This document shows, one piece after another, positions 1-7,344 of a stretch of 32,765 nt of DNA. The stretch spans positions 1 through 32,765 of the IMG/VR virus record IMGVR_UViG_3300049043_000104, one strand, 5' to 3'. Made by a program: the position numbers and the translations under genes. Source of the stretch: a virus. Position 1 is the first letter of the stretch. Each line of letters opens with the position of its first letter. Under the pieces are notes generated by a model. That model saw nothing but the letters and a program-made list of their open reading frames with translations. It made no database searches and had not been told where the DNA came from.

Positions 1-1612
1 CAACGGATAGATACCTGACCCGACAAGGTGATTGCCTCTGCGTTTGCTAGTTTGTAATAACGGAAATACTGATTGCCGATAGCACCATAAGCAGAGTTAA
101 GTTGAATCTTCCTCGCCATTTGGATGTTGTTGCACCGAGCAATCTCTTTTTCCAACTCTTTTGTCTTTTTCTTTTCATATTCCTGCTTTGCAGCAAGCAT
201 TTTCTTTTTGTAGATGGTGCGATCTTCGTAAATATTTTCCATCAATTCTGGAAGGAATCCACGCACATCCTTACGAGAAGCATTGCGCCGTTAGCACATA
301 CCGCATAGTCCTTATACAACTCAAAGTTAGTTTGCTGATTCAGAATCTTATCAACAGTTACATTTGGGTGCCTCTCGTCCAAGAAGAGTTTCTGGGACTT
401 ATGTTGTATTGCATAATCAGGTGGGGGTATAAGACTGTTTAAATCGAAACTTACAACATAATCATAAATGCCTGGAATAGGTTCTTTAACATACGCACCA
501 GCATACTTAGAATCTTTCTAGACTTTTCTTTGGGAGGAATAACAATGTCCCTCTTTCAGATAGTTGTAGATAATCGTATCCCACATTCGGACTTGTGAAA
601 ATACATCAGTATAGTTTGCTTGGCGTCATATGCCATCGTCAAGGCAAGTTCAATCAGTTTCATCTTGTCTTCCATACGGTCGACAAGTTCCACGTCAATA
701 GATGTTGTACTCTACAAACTTCTGCCAACCTTTTGTGTAAAAGTCTTTGAACGTATCAAACTCGCAGTGATCCAACTTTTTCTGCCCGAGTTCGACACTA
801 GCGATATAATCAAGACGATAGGACTCTTGTGCCTTATAAGTAAACTTCTTATAAAGATTCAGATAGTCAAGTTGACTGATACCACCAACATCATATGAAA
901 TGTGTTTACGACCAGCAACATAAATTTCATCTTCAGTCACAAGTCCCCAGGGAGACATACGCTTCATCAATTTCTCACCAAGAATTCGATCCAAGACGAC
1001 GAACCAGATACGGAATATCATACAGTTCAATATTCCATCCAGTCACAACTTCTGGAGTATTCTCTTCAACCATCCACCAGTTAATGAAGTCCAGTCAGAA
1101 GGTCGTGCTCATTATGTAAATGAACGATAAATTACATTCTTCTGCTGATTCTTTAAACGGACCCATACCCCAAGTACGAATCTGTTTAGAAGAATAATCC
1201 TGAATTGTAATCAACAAAACTTCCTCAGCGGCAGACTCTACATCAGGGAATCCATTTTCTGATGCCACCTCAATATCCAATGTTGATAGTTTGATTTTGC
1301 CAATGTCAAATTTTAATTCCTCTTCTGGATATTTCTCTGAAATATATTGGTAGATATAATAGGTATTTCCGTAGATTTTAAAGTTTTCTATGCCTTCATA
1401 TTTTTTAATAAATTCACGGCAGTCGCGCACACAACCAGGTTGAACTGCATCTACATAGTCTCCACTGAGATGTTTGATATTTAGTTTTCTTTTGAGAAGG
1501 GAACAAAAAGGGTCGGGTTAAACTTCTCACGGGTCATAAAATGTTTTCCATTTTCATAACCTCGAACCAAGAAGTGGTCCCCGACCATCTGTACGTTGGT
1601 GTAAAATCTCAT
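1..1612 (-). CDS. 43: DNA polymerase gp43 (family B), N-terminal part, 3' end off window
   Basis: Replicative family B DNA polymerase of the phage replisome, with 3'-5' proofreading exonuclease. About 537 residues are present of the roughly 820-900 usual for T4-type enzymes. Exo I is STLDIEVASENGFPD with Asp112 and Glu114, the same numbering as T4. Exo II is VVTGWNIELYDIPYLVRR. Exo III lies around YNIY.VELVDRMEDK. The Pol A motif (SLYP region, near 430-450) is frame-broken, and Pol B reads KIQLNSAYGAIGNQYFRYY near 70-110. Pol C (YGDTDS) and the thumb fall beyond base 1. The start is the ATG at 1612, inside a TGATG overlap with the preceding small gene, which suggests translational coupling. 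Several indels split the frame (for example near 1100, 690 and 500). Identity is certain from motifs; the breaks look like sequencing error. Confidence 0.97.
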
Positions 1613-1870
1613 CAGGCAGTCAATTCAAGATACTTTTCAATAATTTCTTCTTTATGGATCTACAATAGTAAGAATACTATCAGAGTGAATCATCATTTCC
1701 CTTTGATCTGTTACATTCTGGCCAAGGAGTTAGATTTCCTTCGGCGTCAATTACTAAACGGGTTGATTGACTCTACAATCTGGCTCTTCCAATTCAGATC
1801 CCATTTCAACAATTTCTGTAACAATTACATTATCGACCTTCAACAAGAGGCACTTAACTGTTTTGTCCAT
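1612..1870 (-). CDS. small conserved cyanophage protein upstream of DNA polymerase, possible Sm/Lsm-like fold
   Basis: Reads MDKTVKCLLLKVDNVIVTEI at the N-terminus, then ELEEPDCRVNQPLVIDAEG, and ends ILTIVDPSKEIIEKYLELTA. About 86 residues. The start ATG at 1870 follows a GGAAAGGGTAA purine-rich ribosome site; the stop overlaps the gp43 start (TGATG). The alternating hydrophobic strands with a V-x-x-x-x-V core, a turn and an N-x-P-L-V-I strand resemble a small beta barrel of Sm type. Its C-terminal line (TIVDP...EKYLEL) matches the end of the gene just upstream (TIVEP...KELYEE), so the two look like tandem paralogues. Function is not known; placement suggests co-expression with the polymerase. 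A frame shift occurs near 1690-1720. Confidence 0.75.
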
Positions 1871-2176
1871 TTACCCTTTCCTCATATAGTTCTTTAACTG
1901 AATTTAAGTGGTTCGACAATAGTCACAACCCAATCTAACGGAACTAGTATCTGATCATCATTGAGTGAGAACTATCCAAGATGATAGAAATAACTTGAAT
2001 ATCTCCTTGCATTATGGGAAGTCTACTTCTTCAGTTAACAAGAATAGAATTTTCTGTTAGAACCGTATGAGGTTTATTAAAGATGTATCCACAAGGTTTT
2101 TCTTCAGAAACTAATCTCTTTAATATCAGAAATAATAGTTTCGCCAGATTTTAATAGTGCTAAGTTTGATTGACAT
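1854..2176 (-). CDS. small conserved cyanophage protein, possible Sm/Lsm-like paralogue
   Basis: Pieced over three frames: KLALLKSGETIISDIKELVS, then EEKPCGYIFNKPHTVLTENS, and a tail LVPLDWVVTIVEPLKSVKEL ending YEERVNGQNS. About 107 residues. The LKSGE...V.E...NP.TV layout is like proteins beginning KLVxGE (see 16466-16883) and fits a small five-stranded barrel; this is inference from pattern only. Start chosen at ATG 2176 because the reading frame MSIKLA... joins the conserved LKSGE stretch and lies about 17 bases after the expected transcription start of the promoter at 2200-2228. The 3' end overlaps the next gene by about 17 bases. It is the first gene of a promoter-driven unit leading into gp43. 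Frame errors near 2060-1990 make the middle uncertain. Confidence 0.65.
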
Positions 2177-2199
2177 TTTTCATCTTCTTCATTCAAGCT

Positions 2200-2228
2200 A
2201 TTATACTCAAAAAAATAGGAGGTGTCAA
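2200..2228 (-). promoter_or_regulatory. host sigma70-type promoter, perfect TTGACA-17-TATAAT
   Basis: On the minus strand TTGACA (2228-2223), 17 bases, then TATAAT (2205-2200). Both hexamers match the consensus exactly and the spacing is optimal. The -35 lies inside the downstream arm of the terminator hairpin that ends the Hsp20 unit, and the T-tract forms part of the spacer. Drives the two small genes and gp43. Confidence 0.85.
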
Positions 2229-2251
2229 CTGGATTTTGCCAGTTACCTCCT
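2209..2251 (-). terminator. Rho-independent terminator after hsp20
   Basis: Minus-strand hairpin with outer arms AGGAGGT and ACCTCCT and inner arms AACTGG and CCAGTT, followed by a run of seven T. Strong intrinsic terminator. It overlaps the promoter of the next unit. Confidence 0.85.
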
Positions 2252-2289
2252 TATGGCATGGCGCCGACGATACAAACTACATTCAATTA

Positions 2290-2297
2290 TATTTATA
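2290..2297 (-). promoter_or_regulatory. exact T4 late-promoter octamer at hsp20 stop (orphan)
   Basis: TATAAATA on the minus strand, overlapping the last codons and stop of hsp20. It matches the gp55-recognised -10 element of T4 late promoters. However, a strong terminator starts about 40 bases further on with no evident gene between, so it may be chance or drive late read-through to gp43. Confidence 0.35.
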
Positions 2298-2740
2298 GAT
2301 AATCCTTGCGGGCATGATGCTCTGGAATTATTTTTCCAAGAACGATTGTGAGGAGTCCATCCTCAAAATCGACTGACTTCGCGGACTTCTGTGTCGTCGG
2401 ATAAAGTCCACGCTCGTTTAAAACTTCTGCTGCGCCAATCCTTTGTGGATAAACGTCCTAGACTCTGATTCGGTATCTTCTTTTTGTCCTTCGACAACAA
2501 AGTTTTCCATACTCTGTGTAAGACATTGACTTCTCCTTTTTCTGAATCCAGCGAGTGCAAGTTCTAGGTCTGGATTCAACATTATTTATCCTGGACCAGG
2601 TTATATGGAGGATAGTTGGTTGTAGTTTCGTGAAGATTGAAAAGACGATCAAAGTATTCATCCATTCCAATGCTATTGCGCGTAATTCTTTCCATCAAAG
2701 CAGGAAGATCCGCAGCAGTATACCTTGTGAGGTTAGTCAT
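2293..2740 (-). CDS. hsp20: small heat shock protein Hsp20 / IbpA family
   Basis: ATP-independent holdase chaperone; homologues are common in T4-like cyanophages and may protect virion or replication proteins. About 149 residues. N-terminus MTNLTRYTAADLPALMERIT then a GMDEYFDRLF segment typical of Hsp20 N-arms. The alpha-crystallin domain is seen as ELALAGFRKEEVNVYTEYGK, LVVEGQKED, then RSFKRAWTLSDDTEVREVSF, DGLLTIVLGKIIPE (the G-x-L strand). C-terminus HHARKDYL. Start ATG 2740 has an AAAGGAG ribosome site. It follows regA and has its own -10 box at 2801-2806. Frame breaks near 2580, 2530 and 2370 split the ORF. Confidence 0.93.
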
Positions 2741-2800
2741 TATGGTAGGCTCCTTTACAGCGAGTTTGTGTTTTGTGGACCCTTACGGCATCCGTATATA

Positions 2801-2806
2801 ATTATA
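2801..2806 (-). promoter_or_regulatory. -10 box of probable hsp20 promoter
   Basis: TATAAT on the minus strand just downstream of the regA terminator and about 60 bases before the hsp20 ATG. No good -35 is visible at 16-18 bases upstream (that region is the hairpin arm), so the promoter is weak or needs an activator. Confidence 0.5.
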
Positions 2807-2817
2807 CTACTTCTTAC

Positions 2818-2841
2818 AAAAAGCGGATGCTAAAACCCGCT
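2818..2841 (-). terminator. Rho-independent terminator after regA
   Basis: Minus-strand hairpin with arms AGCGG and CCGCT and a GTTTTAGCAT loop, followed by five T. It overlaps the last bases before the hsp20 promoter and closes the clamp-loader/regA operon. Confidence 0.75.
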
Positions 2842-2846
2842 CTTTA

Positions 2847-3287
2847 TCATTCGGCATCCTCTACCTTTTTCTTTTTGGCACCAATGTTATACTTGGTCTC
2901 TAGAATCCAGTCGCCCTTGTCCTTGTAAGCAAGAACTTTAATCTGGTTGAGAGGGCGATATCCTGTATCTTCTTAACATCAACAATCTCAATCAGACCCC
3001 AATCAGCAAGAAGTTGGGCGATACGATTGCGACGCTGAACATCATTCACAGTCAGGTTTGCGTGTTTGCCATCAAGAGCAAACAGTTCCTTAAAGTGAAC
3101 GAGGTAATATCTACCTTGCTTGTGTAGAATATGGCAAGACTGATAGATTTTCTTTTCCTTTCTTGAAGCAACTCCGATACGGGTCAAAGTTTCACGAACT
3201 TTCAGAAAGTCATCGGGTTCGTCTGAGAATCACTTCCACCATTTGGTCGGGCGTCCACTTCACTTCAGGTTCTTGAACGACACTCAT
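2847..3287 (-). CDS. regA: translational repressor RegA
   Basis: RNA-binding repressor that shuts off translation of early phage mRNAs, including replication genes. Reads MSVVQEPEVKWTPDQMVEVI, then ETLTRIGVASRKEKKIYQSC, HILHKQGRYYLVHFKELFAL, DVQRRNRIAQLLADWGLIEI, and a tail KGDWILETKYNIGAKKKK ending VEDAE. The R-K-E-K...SCHILHK...Y.VHFKE.F.LDG core is diagnostic of the RegA family. About 146 residues versus 122 in T4; the extra length is mostly at the N-terminus. ATGA overlap with gp62 stop at 3284-3287. Frame shifts near 3225 and 2945. The canonical order gp44-gp62-regA-gp43 is kept but hsp20 and two small genes sit between regA and gp43. Confidence 0.95.
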
Positions 3288-3665
3288 TTTGTTCCTCCAG
3301 TTTCAAATTTCGATTTAATAAATGTTAGTTGTTCTTTAGTAAGAATCCTCGAAGCTTGTTTTGCCTTCTCATTACTAAAACCATAGTAACGTTTAACATA
3401 ATCAAGGTCTTTGATTTTATCTTGACGGAGCCAGGGAGAAAATCTCTTCTTTTTCCTCAGACTATTTATAAAGAAGTCATATTGCATCTTCTTTGGAAGA
3501 AAATTATACCGATTCATTTCATTTGCAAACATAATACAATCAAGATGTCCAGAAAGACAACGATTAATGATGTATGGTGCATATTCCTTCTCAAGTGAAG
3601 GAGTCTTCTTCAATCAGATGTTGTTTCGTTTGATTGATCGAGTTTAACCAGTCCTTCAATTCCAT
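3284..3665 (-). CDS. 62: clamp loader small subunit gp62
   Basis: Partner of gp44 in the ATP-dependent clamp loader. Starts MELKDWLNSINQTKQHLIEE (ATG 3665), then SLEKEYAPYIINRCLSGHLD, CIMFANEMNRYNFLPKKMQY, LRKKKRFSPWLRQDKIKDLD, VKRYYGFSNEKAKQASRILT and ends KFETGGTK. About 127 residues, shorter than T4 gp62 (187), as usual in cyanophages. The SLEKEY.PYIIN..LSGHLD.I stretch is the family hallmark. One frame shift near 3605. It follows the Dam gene instead of gp44, and its stop overlaps the regA start (ATGA). Confidence 0.9.
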
Positions 3666-4491
3666 AATTAAAAAGCAGTAGTTCTTTACGTTGTTTTTGC
3701 TCTCGCATATATTCACCAACAGAACGCATTGTATAAGTCAAATCAAACTCCGCAGCATTCCAATTCTTAAACCTATCTTTTACAAGTTGGTCAGAATTAT
3801 AACTGTATCCAACTGATCCATATCGTTAGCATCGCAATCAGCAGCAAACTTATCGTGATTCAAATCCTTTATGCATTGATCCCTTTCTGCCATAGAGATT
3901 ATCCTTAATATCATAAGGAGGATCGAGATACATAAAAGCAGTCTTATCTCCATCCATCAGATAGTCATACGAGTAATTAGTTATACGCCAATGTTGCGAT
4001 TATTTTAGAATACGAAGGCAGTTTTTCGAATCCCTCGCAAACTGAAGTTGTTTTGGGAAGCTTGTTCTGAAAATGATGATCCCTCTGTCGAGACCACTGA
4101 AACTGCACTTATTGACAACATAGAAAGCCACAGCACGATCAAGATTCGATAGAAGCGGTTCATTGATGTAAAACCTTTGAGTGATAGAATAGGATCTCTT
4201 GCCTTATCTGGAGTGTTATTTTTTAACTTTGTTTCTATCAGTTTATCTTTAAGGTCAGGACCAAACATCTGGAGTTGTTGCCAGAAGTTGACAAGAGGTT
4301 CATATAAATCATTCACCCAAATATCTAGGTTAGGATATTTTTTGGTGATATGAATCGCAACACTTCCACCACCAAGAAACGGTTCACGAAACTCATCATA
4401 ATTTCTAAGATCTGGGAAATATGGAATCCATTTTGACGCAAGCACGGGACTTGCCCCCAGGATATCTTAAACAGGTTTTAAGAGACTTCAT
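3661..4491 (-). CDS. dam: DNA adenine N6-methyltransferase, Dam type
   Basis: Transfers a methyl group from SAM to adenine in DNA; in phages it may protect against restriction or mark replicated DNA. About 275 residues. N-terminus MKSLKTCLRYPGGKSR (motif X), then FREPFLGGGSVAI (SAM motif I, near 4360-4385), NLDIWVNDLYEPLVNFWQQL, and catalytic LDPPYDIKDNLYG with DPPY at 3913-3924. A C-terminal VSYNSDQLVKDRF and EFDLTYTMRSVGEYMRE fit the D12 class. Start ATG 4491 lies within the end of the upstream small gene. The exact stop is unclear: one frame runs on to 3610, but gp62 begins at 3665, so the real stop is probably near 3661. Frame errors near 4170, 4080-4000 and 3880. T4 dam lies elsewhere; here it splits gp44 from gp62. 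Confidence 0.9.
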
Positions 4492-4686
4492 AATCTTTAG
4501 GATGATACTTCAAATACTCTCTAAAAGTGAGTTTCATTTCTTTCTGCGTCATACCACAATGCTTTGCGGCAGCAGGAAGCGTCATTTTAGCACGAAAGAG
4601 ACCTTCATTCGCTTCTCTTACATTTTCTGGGTGGTTTTAACAGGATACTCATATAGATTTTTATAGGAGATTTTGTATGGATTCAT
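4478..4686 (-). CDS. small conserved cyanophage protein with HTH-like segment
   Basis: About 68 residues. Reads MNPYKISYKNLYEYPVKTTQ, then REANEGLFRAKMTLPAAAKH and CGMTQKEMKLTFREYLKYHP ending KDYEVS. The L-P-A-A-A-K-H-C-G-M-T-Q-K-E-M-K-x-x-F section looks like the first two helices and turn of a small helix-turn-helix; no function is known. ATG 4686 overlaps the gp44 stop (ATGA), and its own end overlaps the Dam start, so it is translated as part of the clamp-loader operon. It may bind DNA or act with Dam, but this rests only on neighbourhood. One frame shift near 4620. Confidence 0.7.
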
Positions 4687-5626
4687 TTAAACTCACATCT
4701 CACCAATTAACTCAGTCAATGCTGCCAAGGTATTAATTTCTTGGTCTGCCACGAATCCACCCTATACAGATACTTAGCGATAACAAGAACAGCAGCGGGG
4801 ATGCTGGAAGGAGTAAGGGATTCGTAGCAAGCATCATAGACACGACGAAGAACAAGATGAGCATCGTTGTCAAGGTTGGCGACAACCCACTTACGAACTT
4901 CCGTAAAGTTTTTATCCTTAAGATTCTTGACCAGTTCGTTTACAGAGATGTCTGAGAAAGATGCAAGAATGCCGAGTCAATTTTGCCCCCACATGGTACC
5001 GTTGGCACTCGTTGAGGACTCGTCGCCAGTCGGGGAAGTGTTTGTTGATGAGTTCTGCAATAACTTTAAGATCATACTCAATACCTTCCGCATCCAAGAT
5101 ACTTTGTAGACGGTTGAGGAAAGATACTGCCAACTGAGCTTTTTCCTTTCCTCTTATCGCAAAGTCAATGACTCGCACATCGAGAGTGGAGGGTTCAATG
5201 ATCGGTCTTGTAGTTACACGTGAAGATGAAACGGCAGTTACCAGCAAACTCCTCAATAAACGCCCGTAGGAGGAGTTGGTACATCGTTGCCTGTGTTGTC
5301 TGCCTCATCAATGATAACAACCTTGTGTTTAGCATCTGACTAAAGTGATACGGTCGAAGCGAAGTTCTTCGCATTGTTTCGGACAGTATCAAGGAATCTA
5401 CCTTCTGTCGCGATCCATTGATGACATAAACATCAACCCCCAATTCGTTACAAAGTGCTTTTGCTACTGTGGTCTTGCCAATACCAGGAGGACCAGCAAG
5501 AAGCATATTTGGAATTTCACCAGTATTGTAGAAAATCCTGAAAAGTCTTCTCGGGTTTCAGGAAGAATACAATCTTCAATTGTCTTTGGGCGATATTTTT
5601 CCATCCCCAGATAATCACTGTCTCAT
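4683..5626 (-). CDS. 44: clamp loader ATPase subunit gp44
   Basis: AAA+ ATPase that, with gp62, loads the gp45 clamp on primer ends. About 314 residues (T4 319). N-terminus is frame-disturbed but contains EKYRPKTIEDCILPETREDF; Walker A is MLLAGPPGIGKTTVAKALCN; Walker B reads KVVIIDEADNTGND (DEAD); sensor strand CRFIFTCNYK; arginine-finger region LHSRCAVIDFAIRGKEKAQL; then DAEGIEYDLKVIAELINKHF and PDWRRVLNECQRY. C-terminus FVADQEINTLAALTELIGE. The start is taken at ATG 5626 because the usual MSDYLW.EKYRPK start can be read there across an indel; ATG 5604 is an alternative. Stop at 4683 overlaps the next gene. A promoter may lie at 5685-5713. Confidence 0.95.
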
Positions 5627-5629
5627 AAT

Positions 5630-5712
5630 TAATTTTTCTCAATTCACAACTTGGGACAATTTCCAACCATTCTTTCCCATTAAAAATATACAACTTGTGT
5701 GTATCTTTGTCA
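5630..5712 (-). CDS. possible very small ORF between DKH-family gene and gp44
   Basis: One frame reads LDKDTHKLYIFNGKEWLEIV followed by PSCELRK and runs into gp44 without a clear start. The GKEWLEIVP piece looks protein-like, and an AAGGAG stands just upstream (near 5722-5727), so a short gene with a damaged start is possible. It could equally be the end of the preceding gene. A promoter-like sequence occupies the same bases. Low confidence. Confidence 0.25.
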
Positions 5713-5713
5713 A
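5685..5713 (-). promoter_or_regulatory. possible sigma70-type promoter before gp44
   Basis: Minus strand TTGACA (5713-5708), 17 bases, TATATT (5690-5685). The -35 is perfect, the -10 has one mismatch. It would start transcription about 50 bases before gp44 and so uncouple the clamp loader from gp45. No hairpin terminator precedes it. Confidence 0.4.
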
Positions 5714-6244
5714 GAAAAGTCTCCTTTTGTAGCTTGATACCCACTCGGGTTTGGTTCTGGTATACGAAGATAATAGATGCAACCCAAGGTTTGGATGCGA
5801 TATACATCTTGTAAGCAGTAAAAGTATCAATGCTTTCGTCAAGTTTAACTCATCTGGCATTGCCCTCACAAATGGAGTTACTTCATTGAGTTTTCCCTTT
5901 GGGAAGATATAATAAGCGTGAACAAGAGTATTATAACACGAATGGACTTTACCATATCGCAATTGATACTCATCACATAGATTCATCCCCCATTTATCAA
6001 ACCGAATAGGCATTGTTAATATTTTTAGATGTCCATTTGGTGCAAGGATGATTGCGAAATGCTCCTTTTCCAGTTTTGTAAGGAGTGCCATCAAATTTAG
6101 GCAAATCACCATATCCATATCCCCACTTTTTTGATGCCACAATAGATAATAGTTGACACGTTTCCAGGGGCATTTTAACTATATGTTTGTCCGGAAGGAC
6201 GATTGTACTCTCTGCAGCCAGGGCGATGTGACGAATATATTCAT
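5710..6244 (-). CDS. conserved phage protein of the DKHxVKMxLE family, function unknown
   Basis: Starts MNIFV (ATG 6244), then ESTIVLPDKHIVKMPLETCQ, LLSIVASKKWGYG, KFDGTPYKTGKGAFRNHPCT, KWTSKNI, ALCDEYQ-like LCDEYQLRYGKVHSCYNTLV, HAYYIFPKGKLNEVTPFVRA, MPDEL and YIASKPWV. About 175 residues. The pattern DKH.VKM.LE..QLL...YK.....NHPC..W......N...L......LC.EY..RYGK.H is a conserved family in many tailed phages, sometimes annotated vaguely as related to pyrimidine-dimer glycosylases; I do not trust that label. Conserved D, K, H, E, N, H, C residues suggest an enzyme, perhaps acting on nucleic acid. It begins in a TAATG overlap with the HExxH gene upstream. Stop may be 5710 or, with another frame, near 5639. 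Confidence 0.75.
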
Positions 6245-6655
6245 TAGAAACAATACTTATTTACGTAGTGTATATCTTTCTGGTTTATCTTCCAGATACA
6301 ATGCTTCTGCTTCATAAACTTGATGCGACTCCCTACCAACTCTAACTGAACGGTACAACATTATTTGAGTTTATATTGATCTAGTGTTGCATCAGCAATT
6401 TTAAGAGGTCCTCGTTTGCTAAGACTGTGGACGTGTACTGCTTCATGATAGACAGTTTCATTTACATAATGCTTTACAGGACTTATACTATTTTAATATT
6501 ATTGATGCAGATTACAAATCTAGGACCATCTACACCACCAAAAATTTCTTTGTTTCTACAATATGCAGAGTTTTCTACAACTTTGTAGTTTCTCATCATA
6601 ACTTTGCTTAATCCAGTCCCTGTCCGATAGGCGTCAAATAAAGAAGGAATTCCAT
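6244..6655 (-). CDS. small conserved protein with HExxH zincin-like motif
   Basis: About 137 residues pieced over frames: FDAYRTGTGLSKVMMRNYKV, VENSAYCRNKEIFGGVDGPR, FVICINNIK, then VKHYVNETVYHEAVHVHSL, RGPLKIADATLDQYKL, RSVRVGRESHQVYEAEALYL, EDKPERY and a YVNKYCF end. HEAVH at 6433-6447 is an HExxH zinc-protease signature, and a downstream E (YEAEALYLE) could be the third ligand as in gluzincin-type enzymes; ligand assignment is inference. Starts in a TAATG overlap with gp45 (ATG 6655) and ends in a TAATG overlap with the DKH gene. Two cysteines (AYCRNKE and the terminal KYCF) may pair. Whether it is secreted or cytoplasmic is unclear because the N-terminus (MEFLLYLTP) is frame-damaged. Probable function: small metallopeptidase or its relic. 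Confidence 0.65.
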
Positions 6656-7319
6656 TATGAAAATTCAGAGTCTGGTTCCAGAGCAATATAATAGCAGAGA
6701 TTGTATTTGGGATTTGTAAACCTGTGACAGAAGTTTTTGTGACACAACCACATCGTAGGCACCAGGAATAATCTTGATGTTTTCTACCTTGAAATTGAAA
6801 ATAAACTCTTTGTCATCTCACCAACCACAATAGAATATTCGTTAGAAGTATCATTCTTCTTGTCACTGAACAACAAGACGAATCACACCTGCGTCACCAA
6901 CTGCAGAAAGATCCGGAAGTTGATAAACTGCTGCTGCTTTAAGCAGTTTTTCCAAGTCACTTTCAGAGTTCGTAAAGCAAACATCTTTTGAAGGCAGTTT
7001 AATATCTTTATCGGGAGGATAGATAATCACATTCGGGTCGGCAAAGAAATATTTCAACGACGCTTACCCTCTTTGATATTTAGGTGCGATTCTTCAGTAA
7101 AGTCAAGTATCGGACCTTGGTGAAGACTCGAGACCATTGAGAAACTGATTGAGATCATAAATCGCAAAATCGCGGGGAAACTCTTCAGTGATTTCTGCTT
7201 CTGCAGGATATTTTTGCACAGAAATTGCAACGAGACTATTACCCTGCTTCACAAGAATGGAATTGTTGATACCAGCAAAGTTTTTGAAGAAGAGCAAGAG
7301 TATTATCAGAGAGTTTCAT
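6655..7319 (-). CDS. 45: sliding clamp gp45 (DNA polymerase processivity factor)
   Basis: Trimeric ring clamp; tethers gp43 and in T4 also activates late transcription with gp55 and gp33. About 221 residues (T4 228). Reads MKLSDNTLALL, then FAGINNSILVKQGNSLVAIS, AEITEEFPRDFAIYDLNQFL, NGL, KYFFADPNVIIYPPDKDIKL, LEKLLKAAAVYQLPDLSAVG, DAGVIRLVV, SNEYSIVVGETDKEFIFNFK and C-terminal YYIALEPDSEF, all typical of gp45. Start ATG 7319; stop overlaps the next start (TAATG). Frame shifts near 7280, 7110 and 6860-6700. Confidence 0.96.
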
Positions 7320-7344
7320 AGTTTGGGGTTTCAGATTTTCATAA

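Noticed and set aside
1-1612. Split DNA polymerase gene (intron or two-part polymerase)
   Set aside because: The frame changes are short indels in continuous homologous sequence; no intervening intron, intein or homing nuclease sequence is present.
4005-4445. Dam methylase as truncated pseudogene
   Set aside because: DPPY and the C-terminal part follow in other frames at 3610-4000, so the gene is complete apart from read errors.
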